Assembly: GCA_029933565.1 (NCBI GenBank)
Contig: JAOZNY010000121.1
Coordinates: 1-5,453 of the forward strand
DNA length: 5,453 bases
Direction of reading: 5' to 3'
From: Bacteroidales bacterium
Lineage (GTDB): Bacteria > Bacteroidota > Bacteroidia > Bacteroidales > F082
The translations under genes and the position numbers were made by a program. The notes below the pieces were generated by a model. The model did no database searches. It was given only the letters and a program-made list of their open reading frames with translations, and was not told the DNA's origin. Positions 1 through 5,453 of the stretch are shown here, piece by piece (the stretch's first letter is position 1; every line of letters begins with the position of its first letter).

Positions 1-51
1 GGCAATCTCTCTGATTCAACAATGCATTTTTGAGATTGCTTCTCCGCACTC
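1..51. repeat. Partial dispersed palindromic repeat (left piece)
   Basis: The window opens with GGCAATCTC (1-9). Its inverse GAGATTGC follows at 32-39 and runs on as GAGATTGCTTCTCCGCACTC to position 51. The pair GCAATCTC (2-9) and GAGATTGC (32-39) is a perfect 8-base inverted repeat around a 22-base spacer. The same GGCAATCT word recurs at 160-167 at the end of the right-hand repeat piece, so positions 1-9 are probably the tail of another copy that begins outside the window. Elements with the ends CGTCATTGCGAGC and GCAATCTC are, to my knowledge, common intergenic repeats in many bacterial genomes. Family membership here is by recognition, not by search. Confidence 0.6.
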
Positions 52-82
52 TTAGTAAGTTTCAGGCAAAAATGGTTTTGTT

Positions 83-104
83 GGCGGCTCGCAATGACGT
101 CATT
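83..104. repeat. Palindromic repeat arm ending in GCTCGCAATGACG
   Basis: GCTCGCAATGACG at 87-99 is an exact 13-base inverse of CGTCATTGCGAGC at 140-152, with 40 bases between them. The end of this arm lies inside a separate perfect 12-base palindrome, AATGACGTCATT (93-104), as if the terminus of one copy abutted the start of an inverted copy that then decayed. The arm is presumably the outer end of the element whose inner part lies at 32-51; if so, the 31 or so bases at 52-82 interrupt it. Confidence 0.65.
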
Positions 105-139
105 TTTCATTTGTTCAAATCGCCCAAAAAAAGTACTAT

Positions 140-167
140 CGTCATTGCGAGCGTAGCGTGGCAATCT
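140..167. repeat. Palindromic repeat, half element CGTCATTGCGAGC...GGCAATCT
   Basis: This is a compact, apparently intact half element: CGTCATTGCGAGC (140-152), then GTAGCGT (153-159), then GGCAATCT (160-167). Its outer end matches the arm at 87-99 in inverted orientation, and its inner end matches the word at 1-8. It lies just beyond the terminator of the leftward operon, a typical position for such elements. Any function (transcript end protection, pairing, or none) is unknown from the sequence. Confidence 0.7.
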
Positions 168-181
168 TCTTGGTTTCCAAT

Positions 182-225
182 AAAAAAACCGCTTATCTTA
201 ATTTAATTGAGACAAGCGGCTTTTT
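182..225 (-). terminator. Rho-independent terminator of the susC-susD operon
   Basis: Read on the minus strand, an 11-base stem (GCCGCTTGTCT, 220 to 210) pairs with AGATAAGCGGT (198 to 188) around an 11-base AT-rich loop, followed directly by a run of T (187-182). The stem has two G-U wobbles and no mismatch on this strand. On the plus strand the same two positions become A-C mismatches, so the hairpin is built for leftward transcription, although an A run/T run on both sides could allow some bidirectional action. It starts 20 to 25 bases after the susD stop codon and closes the operon. Confidence 0.9.
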
Positions 226-244
226 AAATGATTCACTTAATATA

Positions 245-1795
245 TTAATACCCCGTATTTTGAACCAAATTAGGATTTACATCAATTTGAGACTGAGGAA
301 TAGGCCAAATAGTAGTATGTGCACCTGAAATGTCTGGCTTTTCCCAACGAGTATCTCCATAAGTTCCAAACCTAATCAATTGTGTTCGGCGCTTACCTTC
401 GGCAAACATTTCTCTTGCATATTCATCCGAAAGACTTTCCATTGTTAGTTCAGTAAGTGCTACAGCATTCGATCTTAATCTTAACTGATTTACATAATCA
501 AGGGCACCGCCAACATCACCTTGTCGTAATAACAACTCGGCTTTCATGAGTAAAATTTCACCTAATCTAAAGATTGGAACATCATTTCCTGTGTAGCGGT
601 CGCTGCCATAAATAAATGGGTATTTAGCAACCCTTGCACCAGCCTGGCGTAAGCATTTTGGTTCAAGCATATTTATTTCTGGAGTTAAGTTTAATGGAGC
701 TCCATCAGGATCGCGATAAGTTGGATCTTGAGGGTCGAATTTCTCATAACTTGGATCTTCTACAACTGTTCCATCATCCATGTACTGATAGCCAAATAAA
801 ATGCTGTTTCTCCTTACGTCATTGGTGTCGGCATCAAACATATGGAAAAAAGTTTCCTGTGCAGCTATACCATTCCAAGTATTATCTTCAAACTCATACT
901 TTGCCGCAAGATTGTAATGCAAGGTAAATAAATGCACTTCAAACTGACGAGCTTTTAAAGCATCAAAATGCAAGCCCATAATGTATTCAGGGGAGGCTGT
1001 AGCATCCTCAACAAAGTTTGCGAAGAAATCGCCAGTAAGGTTATAGCCACCTGAAATAACAGTATCTACAGCAGCCATTGCCTTATTCCATTGTGGTGTT
1101 CCTGTATAAACTTCGGCATTGATGTAAAGGTTTGCCAAAATGGTTTGAGCCACGTAATAGTTAACTCTTCCAAAGTAATCTAGTCCGGTGCTTTTTGACA
1201 AATCAGGCATAGATTCTAAAAGTTCCGTTTCAATAAAATCATAAACTTCCTGCCGTGAGTTTGTCGCAGGTTTATAGTCTATTGGTACGTCAAATTCAGT
1301 TGAGATAGGTACATTTCCATAAATGTCAACTAACCACCAATAATAAAGCGCCCTTAGTCCACGTAATTCAGCAAGGGCAGGAGCAGTGTCAACATCCTCT
1401 AAAGCCTCAAAAGTATAAATCATACGGTTACAAGTGTTGATACCATAATACAGAATATTCCACCACCTACCAATGGCACCATCGGTAGTAGTCCATTCGT
1501 GACGGTGATATCTAATCCATTCGCCACCATCGTACCAGTCGCCACCACGTTGTGGAACAACAAGTAAATCGGTTCCGGCATCTGAGCCAACAACACCATT
1601 TTTATGTCCAATTAAAGCATAAAGGTTAACGTAGGCAGTACCGAAACCATAAATAAGGTTTTCCGGATCGTCAAAAAGTTTATCGCCGTTAAGGTTCGAA
1701 TAAACTGTTTCATCAAGTTTTGTGCACGATTGTTGCGAACCAACAATTAGTACGGCCACCAAAACAATTTTTATTGAAATTAATATTTTTTTCAT
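245..1795 (-). CDS. susD: SusD/RagB-family surface glycan-binding lipoprotein
   Basis: This 516-residue SusD homologue is the surface lipoprotein that binds oligosaccharides and forms the hinged lid of the SusC barrel. A short basic N-terminus and a hydrophobic segment (about 4-19) lead to Cys24 in the context QQSC, a plausible lipoprotein cleavage site. Lys26, Asp28 and Glu29 follow, resembling the charged tail that sends Bacteroidota lipoproteins to the cell surface. The N-terminal SusD-like domain covers about 25-230 and includes RGGDWYDGG (83-91), ELRGLRALYYWWLVDIYG (143-160) and NAEVYTG (226-232), the last two close to segments of the classical starch SusD. The C-terminal RagB/SusD domain covers about 270-516, with VPIFRLGEILLMKAE (406-420), REMFAEGKRRTQLIRFG (461-477) and the hallmark ending WPIP...NPNL.QN.GY. 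The length is normal and the gene looks intact. The start is fixed by the lipoprotein signal and by an AGGAG 8 bases upstream. The gene is co-transcribed with susC. The substrate is not determined. Confidence 0.97.
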   Translation of the reverse strand: MKKILISIKIVLVAVLIVGSQQSCTKLDETVYSNLNGDKLFDDPENLIYGFGTAYVNLYALIGHKNGVVGSDAGTDLLVVPQRGGDWYDGGEWIRYHRHEWTTTDGAIGRWWNILYYGINTCNRMIYTFEALEDVDTAPALAELRGLRALYYWWLVDIYGNVPISTEFDVPIDYKPATNSRQEVYDFIETELLESMPDLSKSTGLDYFGRVNYYVAQTILANLYINAEVYTGTPQWNKAMAAVDTVISGGYNLTGDFFANFVEDATASPEYIMGLHFDALKARQFEVHLFTLHYNLAAKYEFEDNTWNGIAAQETFFHMFDADTNDVRRNSILFGYQYMDDGTVVEDPSYEKFDPQDPTYRDPDGAPLNLTPEINMLEPKCLRQAGARVAKYPFIYGSDRYTGNDVPIFRLGEILLMKAELLLRQGDVGGALDYVNQLRLRSNAVALTELTMESLSDEYAREMFAEGKRRTQLIRFGTYGDTRWEKPDISGAHTTIWPIPQSQIDVNPNLVQNTGY

Positions 1796-1803
1796 TTTCT
1801 TAT

Positions 1804-1808
1804 CTCCT
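1804..1808 (-). promoter_or_regulatory. Shine-Dalgarno sequence AGGAG of susD
   Basis: In the 18-base gap between the susC stop and the susD start, the minus strand reads AGGAGA, with 8 bases (ATAAGAAA) between AGGAG and the ATG. This is close to ideal spacing. It stands out because the starts of susC and of the gene at 5202 have only AT-rich leaders, as is usual in Bacteroidota, where most genes lack a Shine-Dalgarno sequence. It supports the chosen susD start and may help keep SusD output high after SusC. Confidence 0.75.
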
Positions 1809-1813
1809 GTTTT

Positions 1814-4783
1814 TTAGAAATTAACATTTACACCAAAAGTGAAACTACGTGTAGTAAAATAAGTATTCTCACGGTCAAGTCCGGGAGCCAATGGGTTGTT
1901 ATTGTCGTAGGCATCGCCATACCTTACCTCTGGGCTCACTCCTGAGTAGCCTGTTATAGTAAACAAGTTTTGGCCTGAAACAAATACTCTTACCTTCCCA
2001 ACATAGTTACTTTCGGGGAATAGAAAGTTATATCCAATTGCAAAGTTGTCGAGTTTTATAAAGTCAGCTTTTTCAACATGAATATCAGAATATGTAAATC
2101 CTTCGCTAACATCCAAATAATCTTTTACCTGATTCATTCCATTCTGAATTCCTATTACTCCTGGATTTCCGTAGCGTGCATTGTTTACATTAATAAGGTA
2201 ATGTCCAAATACTCCCCTAATGAAGAAACTAACATCCAAATTTTTGTACTTAAAAGTATTGTTCCATCCAAACTGGAATTTAGGCAAACCATTTCCAACA
2301 TTCCTAAAGTCATCTTGACCTGGAATAAACGTAGTTGAATCATCTGTTACTTTATACAACATCCTGCCGGCAGTATCTACACCAACATAAATTGGAGCCA
2401 TTATCTGACCAATAATTTCACCTTCCGATGCAATTATTGTTGTAATTCCAGTATAATAAGGAGCACCTAATTCACCAAGATAAATAGTTCCATCTGAGGC
2501 CGTCTCCGGACTTGTAATCTTAATGAGTTTAGTATCAAAATATTTTGTGAAGTTAATGTCGGTACTCCAACTAAAGTCCTTTTTCTTAATTGCCATGATG
2601 TTAAGAGCAAATTCAAGTCCTGAGTTTTCAAGCTCACCTAAGTTTAGCCATTTTCTATCAGACATATTTGGTGGACTAAGTACACGTGCATAGAGTATAA
2701 GGTCGGAACTAAGGCTTCGATAATAATCAACACTACCACCAATACGGTAATCCAGTAAAAAGAAGTCCATACCAATATTCATTTCCTTTTTAACTTCCCA
2801 TTTTAAATTTGGGTTATCGTTTAGTGAAGGTGCGTAGGCCTGAATAAATTCGCCATTATAGAAAAATTCGTCACTAATCTTGCCATAATTGTTTTTAGAT
2901 AAATATGAGTTTTGTGGTAAGTTACCTACTGTACCGTAACCACCTCTTAATTTCAAGCGGTCAACAATACCCATGTCGAAAAGTTTAGCAAAGTCAACAC
3001 CAGCACTTACACCACCAAAGTTACCCCACTTATTATTGTCACCAAATTTTGATGAGCCATCTCTACGGAAGTTAGCAGTAACAAATGCTGTTTCACGCCA
3101 GTTGGCCGAAACACGTCCGAAAAAGCCAATTAGCCTTGAACTCTCTTTGTAAGAACCAAAGGACTCGTCGTTGGCTTTATCTACTGAGGATGAGCCCAAA
3201 TTATTGTACGAAAATTCATCGGTAAGAAAACCTTCTCCATGAACCCAAAGGTTGTCAAAATAATCTTCACGGAAAGAATAACCTGCGAGGGCCTTTAGTT
3301 TAAAGCCATTAATTTCCTTTTCATAACTTAAAATTGATTCGAAAAGATGACTAAATCTATTGTTATTTGATTTGTCGGCAAAACCTTTATGGCTTCCAAT
3401 TGCATAAGGAGTATAATATGCATTCTTGCTCCAGTATGTGCCATAAACATCGGCATCGTGGTTTTGCGAATAAAAGCCACTAATTTTTAAACCATCAATA
3501 ATTTCGAGGGTGGCCTTTAAACTACCCATCATATTCAATTTTTTACCATCCATTGTACTTTGGTCCATCATTGCACGAGGATTGTAAAAATCAAATGCCT
3601 GTCGCTGGAAATACCCTCCCCACTCTTGTGAGAATTCATCGTCGCCCATTAAAGAGGCTGACGGATTAAATTTAACAGCTGCACCAAATGCCTGACCAGG
3701 GCTGTAAGTGTCAATTTGGTTAGTTGCCGAAAGGTTTAAATCAAAGGTAAGTTTGTCTTCAAGTGCCCTTTGAGTAAAGTTTAATCTTCCATTCAAACGC
3801 TCAAATCCTGTTCCCAATACAACACCATCTGCTTTGCGATAGTTAAAGGCAACACGATAATTAGATGTCTTTGTTGCACCATCAATTGCAAGATTATATG
3901 CCTGCGAAATGCTTGACTGAGTAAGTTGGTCCATCCAGTCGGTATTGTCTTCAAAATCAACTGAATTAGGAATGCTTAAGTAGTCTTCATTTGAAAGCAC
4001 ATCAAGTTTTCTTGAAACTGATTCTGTTGTTAGTGCCGAATTGAAATTTACATTAAACTGTTTCCCGTCTTCTACATAGGTTCCTTTTTTTGTTGTAATA
4101 ATAATTACACCAGATGCACCCTGTGCTCCATAAATAGATGTTGCTGAAGCATCCTTCAGAACGTCCATAGAAGCAATGTCATCAGGGTCAACTGAGTTGA
4201 GATCAGCACCCTGCACTCCATCAATAATAATCAATGGTTCGGTGTTTGCACCAAAAGTAGAAAGTCCCCTTAACCTTATATTATAACTCTGGTTGGGGTC
4301 GTTACCCGGTTTGGCAATCGAAAGTCCAGCAACTTTTCCCTGAATTAATTGAATAGGGTCGTTGATGTTACCCTGATTAAAATCTTCGGCTTTTACACTT
4401 GTAACAGCACCGGTTACCTCTTTGGCCGATTGAGAACCGTAACCAATTACCACAACTTCTTCAAGTTGCTCACCAGCTTGCATTTTTACATTTATTACAT
4501 CAGAAGTTATCTCTACAACCTGTGTAGTATAACCTACATAAGAGAACGAAAGGGCTGTAACACCTTCGGGAATAGTAATCTGATAATTCCCGTCAATGTC
4601 AGTAACAGTTCCCTTTGAAGGGTCGTCAGCATGGGTAACATTAACACCAATAAGAGTTTCCCCTATTTGTTTGTCTGTTACCTTACCGGTAATTGTTCTC
4701 TCTTGAGCCTGTATAATTCCAAGCCCTAAAAAACTAACGAACAAAACCAGTAAAACTTTGTTTTTTAATAGTTTAGTAATCAT
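1814..4783 (-). CDS. susC: SusC/RagA-family TonB-dependent glycan transporter
   Basis: This 989-residue outer-membrane TonB-dependent transporter of the SusC/RagA class imports the oligosaccharide held by its SusD partner. A signal peptide (about 1-26, cleavage after IIQA, before QE) precedes a carboxypeptidase-regulatory-like beta-sandwich (about 29-103; TITGKVTD, then GTVTDIDGNYQI). The SusC signature EEVVVIGYG lies at 108-116. The plug domain (about 117-234) contains NIRLRG (168-173), PLIIIDG (183-189) and IYGAQGASGVIIITTKKG (217-234). The rest is the 22-strand barrel, with the family motif RRDGSSKFG near residue 575, VRVFVSGQNLFTITGYSG from 931, and a final Phe after alternating residues (FTFGVNVNF), the outer-membrane assembly signal. 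There is no N-terminal STN domain, so signalling through a FecR-type anti-sigma factor is not expected, and regulation is more likely by a sensor outside the window. It is the first gene of the operon, 18 bases before susD, with a promoter candidate about 40-70 bases upstream. There is no Shine-Dalgarno sequence. The sequence alone does not give the substrate. Confidence 0.97.
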   Translation of the reverse strand: MITKLLKNKVLLVLFVSFLGLGIIQAQERTITGKVTDKQIGETLIGVNVTHADDPSKGTVTDIDGNYQITIPEGVTALSFSYVGYTTQVVEITSDVINVKMQAGEQLEEVVVIGYGSQSAKEVTGAVTSVKAEDFNQGNINDPIQLIQGKVAGLSIAKPGNDPNQSYNIRLRGLSTFGANTEPLIIIDGVQGADLNSVDPDDIASMDVLKDASATSIYGAQGASGVIIITTKKGTYVEDGKQFNVNFNSALTTESVSRKLDVLSNEDYLSIPNSVDFEDNTDWMDQLTQSSISQAYNLAIDGATKTSNYRVAFNYRKADGVVLGTGFERLNGRLNFTQRALEDKLTFDLNLSATNQIDTYSPGQAFGAAVKFNPSASLMGDDEFSQEWGGYFQRQAFDFYNPRAMMDQSTMDGKKLNMMGSLKATLEIIDGLKISGFYSQNHDADVYGTYWSKNAYYTPYAIGSHKGFADKSNNNRFSHLFESILSYEKEINGFKLKALAGYSFREDYFDNLWVHGEGFLTDEFSYNNLGSSSVDKANDESFGSYKESSRLIGFFGRVSANWRETAFVTANFRRDGSSKFGDNNKWGNFGGVSAGVDFAKLFDMGIVDRLKLRGGYGTVGNLPQNSYLSKNNYGKISDEFFYNGEFIQAYAPSLNDNPNLKWEVKKEMNIGMDFFLLDYRIGGSVDYYRSLSSDLILYARVLSPPNMSDRKWLNLGELENSGLEFALNIMAIKKKDFSWSTDINFTKYFDTKLIKITSPETASDGTIYLGELGAPYYTGITTIIASEGEIIGQIMAPIYVGVDTAGRMLYKVTDDSTTFIPGQDDFRNVGNGLPKFQFGWNNTFKYKNLDVSFFIRGVFGHYLINVNNARYGNPGVIGIQNGMNQVKDYLDVSEGFTYSDIHVEKADFIKLDNFAIGYNFLFPESNYVGKVRVFVSGQNLFTITGYSGVSPEVRYGDAYDNNNPLAPGLDRENTYFTTRSFTFGVNVNF

Positions 4784-4824
4784 AAAACATATAATATTAT
4801 TTGTGTATAATTAATTTCTTATGG

Positions 4825-4856
4825 CAAAAATACCTATTTTAAGATTTGTTAACATA
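4825..4856 (-). promoter_or_regulatory. Bacteroidota-type promoter of the susC-susD operon
   Basis: On the minus strand, TATTTTTG (4832 to 4825) matches the Bacteroidota -7 consensus TAnnTTTG exactly. Exactly 20 bases upstream is TATG (4856 to 4853), one mismatch from the -33 element TTTG. Transcription would start near 4818, giving a leader of roughly 35 bases that is AT-rich and has no Shine-Dalgarno sequence. This is the only exact -7 match I found on that strand in the intergenic region. The start site itself is inferred. Confidence 0.65.
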
Positions 4857-5124
4857 GAGGTGTAGTGGCTAACATTTCACATGCATAAAATTAAACAATA
4901 TTATTAAGAGTTTTTCAGAGTTTAGAAATGATATTATATAGTTGTAATTCAGCCCTTTGTAAATCATTGATGAAAATTGACTTATCATTGGTCCTATTTA
5001 TTTCAATACATTATAAACAAGAAGTAAAACATTGATAATAATTTTATAACAAACGATTGAAATAAGTAATTTAAATTTATTTAGACTGACTATGCGCATT
5101 AATAGTGAATTGAAATGGCTATGA

Positions 5125-5156
5125 TTAGTAAAGTTACCAAAAAGCTACTACTTTAG
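5125..5156 (+). promoter_or_regulatory. Weak candidate promoter for the rightward gene
   Basis: TTAG (5125-5128), 20 bases, then TACTTTAG (5149-5156) follow the spacing of the Bacteroidota promoter, but each box has one mismatch from the consensus (TTTG and TAnnTTTG). Transcription would start near 5163, about 40 bases before the ATG at 5202. No better rightward match was found between 4784 and 5201. In such AT-rich DNA a chance match is quite possible, so this is tentative. Confidence 0.3.
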
Positions 5157-5201
5157 CGGGGTAAAAAAAAGAGCAATATTTTTAATTAAAATTTTAGTAA
5201 A

Positions 5202-5453
5202 ATGAGAAAAATTCTACTTTTAATGGTATTGATGGGCAGTTTAGTTTCATTCAATGCTATGAGCCAATGTGGCCAAGTTGGACTGATTGGTGAAATGACC
5301 GAGTGGGCCGACGATGTTATGATGACCCGCGACATGAATAACCCTGATTTGTTTTCAGGAATTATTTCGGTTGACACAACAAATGATGGCGATGCCAGCG
5401 GATTTGTTGAGATGAAATTCCGTGCTAATCACGATTGGGGAACCAATTGGGGT
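5202..5453 (+). CDS. Exported SusE/SusF-like carbohydrate-binding protein, N-terminal part
   Basis: Only the first 84 codons lie in the window; the frame is open to the right edge. Residues 1-21 form a signal peptide (MRK, a hydrophobic run, then NAMS) with likely cleavage before Gln22-Cys23. The context MSQC is a poor lipobox, so signal peptidase I is more likely than lipidation, unlike classical SusE and SusF. The mature start has the look of a SusE/SusF-type or related starch-binding beta-sandwich: VGLIGEMTEW (26-35), a DVMMTRD segment, a central strand, then VEMKFRANHDWGTNWG (69-84), where KFRA..DW..NWG is the most telling match. It could be a SusE/F-like binding protein or an enzyme carrying an N-terminal binding module. 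It is transcribed away from susC-susD and probably belongs to the same glycan-use locus. The start is supported by the signal peptide; there is no Shine-Dalgarno sequence. Confidence 0.85.
   Translation, partial: MRKILLLMVLMGSLVSFNAMSQCGQVGLIGEMTEWADDVMMTRDMNNPDLFSGIISVDTTNDGDASGFVEMKFRANHDWGTNWG

Larger units (their letters stand above)
4784..5201. other. AT-rich divergent intergenic region
   Basis: This 418-base stretch separates the leftward susC operon from the rightward gene at 5202. I find no convincing coding frame, RNA gene or terminator in it. It holds a good sigma-ABfr-type promoter for susC near its left end and a weak one for the rightward gene near its right end. About 270 bases between them (4857-5124) have no assigned role and could hold operator sites for a glycan-responsive regulator. 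The only compact symmetric words I see are ATGCGCAT (5092-5099) and simple AT palindromes. Confidence 0.7.

Noticed and set aside
1..167. CRISPR array
   Set aside because: The repeat pieces alternate in orientation, differ in length and lack regular spacers, which fits dispersed palindromic repeats and not a CRISPR array.
634..927. 97-codon open frame on the plus strand
   Set aside because: It is antisense inside the well-supported susD gene, has no family resemblance and no leader signals, and is explained by the opposite-strand codon pattern.
1420..1611. 63-codon open frame on the minus strand
   Set aside because: It is an out-of-frame overlap within susD with no recognisable motif and no initiation signal.
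2078..2338. 86-codon open frame on the plus strand
   Set aside because: It lies antisense inside the susC barrel region, and its composition is that of an antisense shadow.
4349..4618. 89-codon open frame on the plus strand
   Set aside because: It lies antisense to the conserved susC N-terminal and plug domains, whose motifs are clear on the other strand.
5129..5155. Inverted repeat TAAAGT / ACTTTA as an operator or hairpin
   Set aside because: There are only six pairs around a 15-base spacer in AT-rich DNA, which is too weak to call.
5180..5191. 12-base palindrome TTTTAATTAAAA just before the start at 5202
   Set aside because: It is made only of A and T in very AT-rich DNA, where such palindromes are expected by chance.
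5186..5377. 63-codon open frame on the minus strand
   Set aside because: It is antisense to the rightward exported protein, which has a clear signal peptide and a SusE/F-like motif.

Overview
The window comes from a member of the Bacteroidota. It carries an adjacent SusC/SusD outer-membrane glycan-uptake pair, which is specific to that phylum. The DNA is AT-rich, with very AT-rich spacers. The promoter candidate upstream of susC fits the Bacteroidota sigma-ABfr pattern (TTTG, about 20 bases, TAnnTTTG). Most starts lack a Shine-Dalgarno sequence. The sequence does not fix the genus; an aquatic Flavobacteriia- or Marinilabiliales-like lineage is my guess.

Layout from left to right. Positions 1-181 have no gene and hold pieces of a dispersed palindromic repeat with cores GCTCGCAATGACG and its inverse. 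Positions 182-225 form a terminator hairpin that ends the leftward operon. Positions 245-1795 (minus strand) encode a SusD-type surface lipoprotein. After an 18-base gap with a clear Shine-Dalgarno sequence comes the SusC-type TonB-dependent transporter at 1814-4783 (minus strand). Positions 4784-5201 are an AT-rich divergent intergenic region with a good leftward promoter and only a weak rightward candidate. A rightward gene starts at 5202 and runs off the window. Its first 84 codons encode a signal peptide and the start of a SusE/SusF-like or other carbohydrate-binding domain.

How the genes work together: SusD captures an oligosaccharide at the cell surface and acts as a lid on the SusC barrel, which imports it using TonB energy. 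The divergent gene probably encodes an exported binding protein (or an enzyme with a binding module) of the same polysaccharide utilization locus. No glycoside hydrolase, inner-membrane transporter or regulator lies inside the window, so the substrate cannot be fixed. SusD motifs shared with the starch-system SusD, plus the SusE/F-like neighbour, make an alpha-glucan a reasonable but unproven guess.

This is largely an ordinary glycan-uptake locus, and I see no convincing sign of a new class of system. The points most worth a second look are the divergent, apparently non-lipoprotein SusE/F-like gene, the isolated Shine-Dalgarno sequence before susD, and the interrupted palindromic repeat beyond the terminator.
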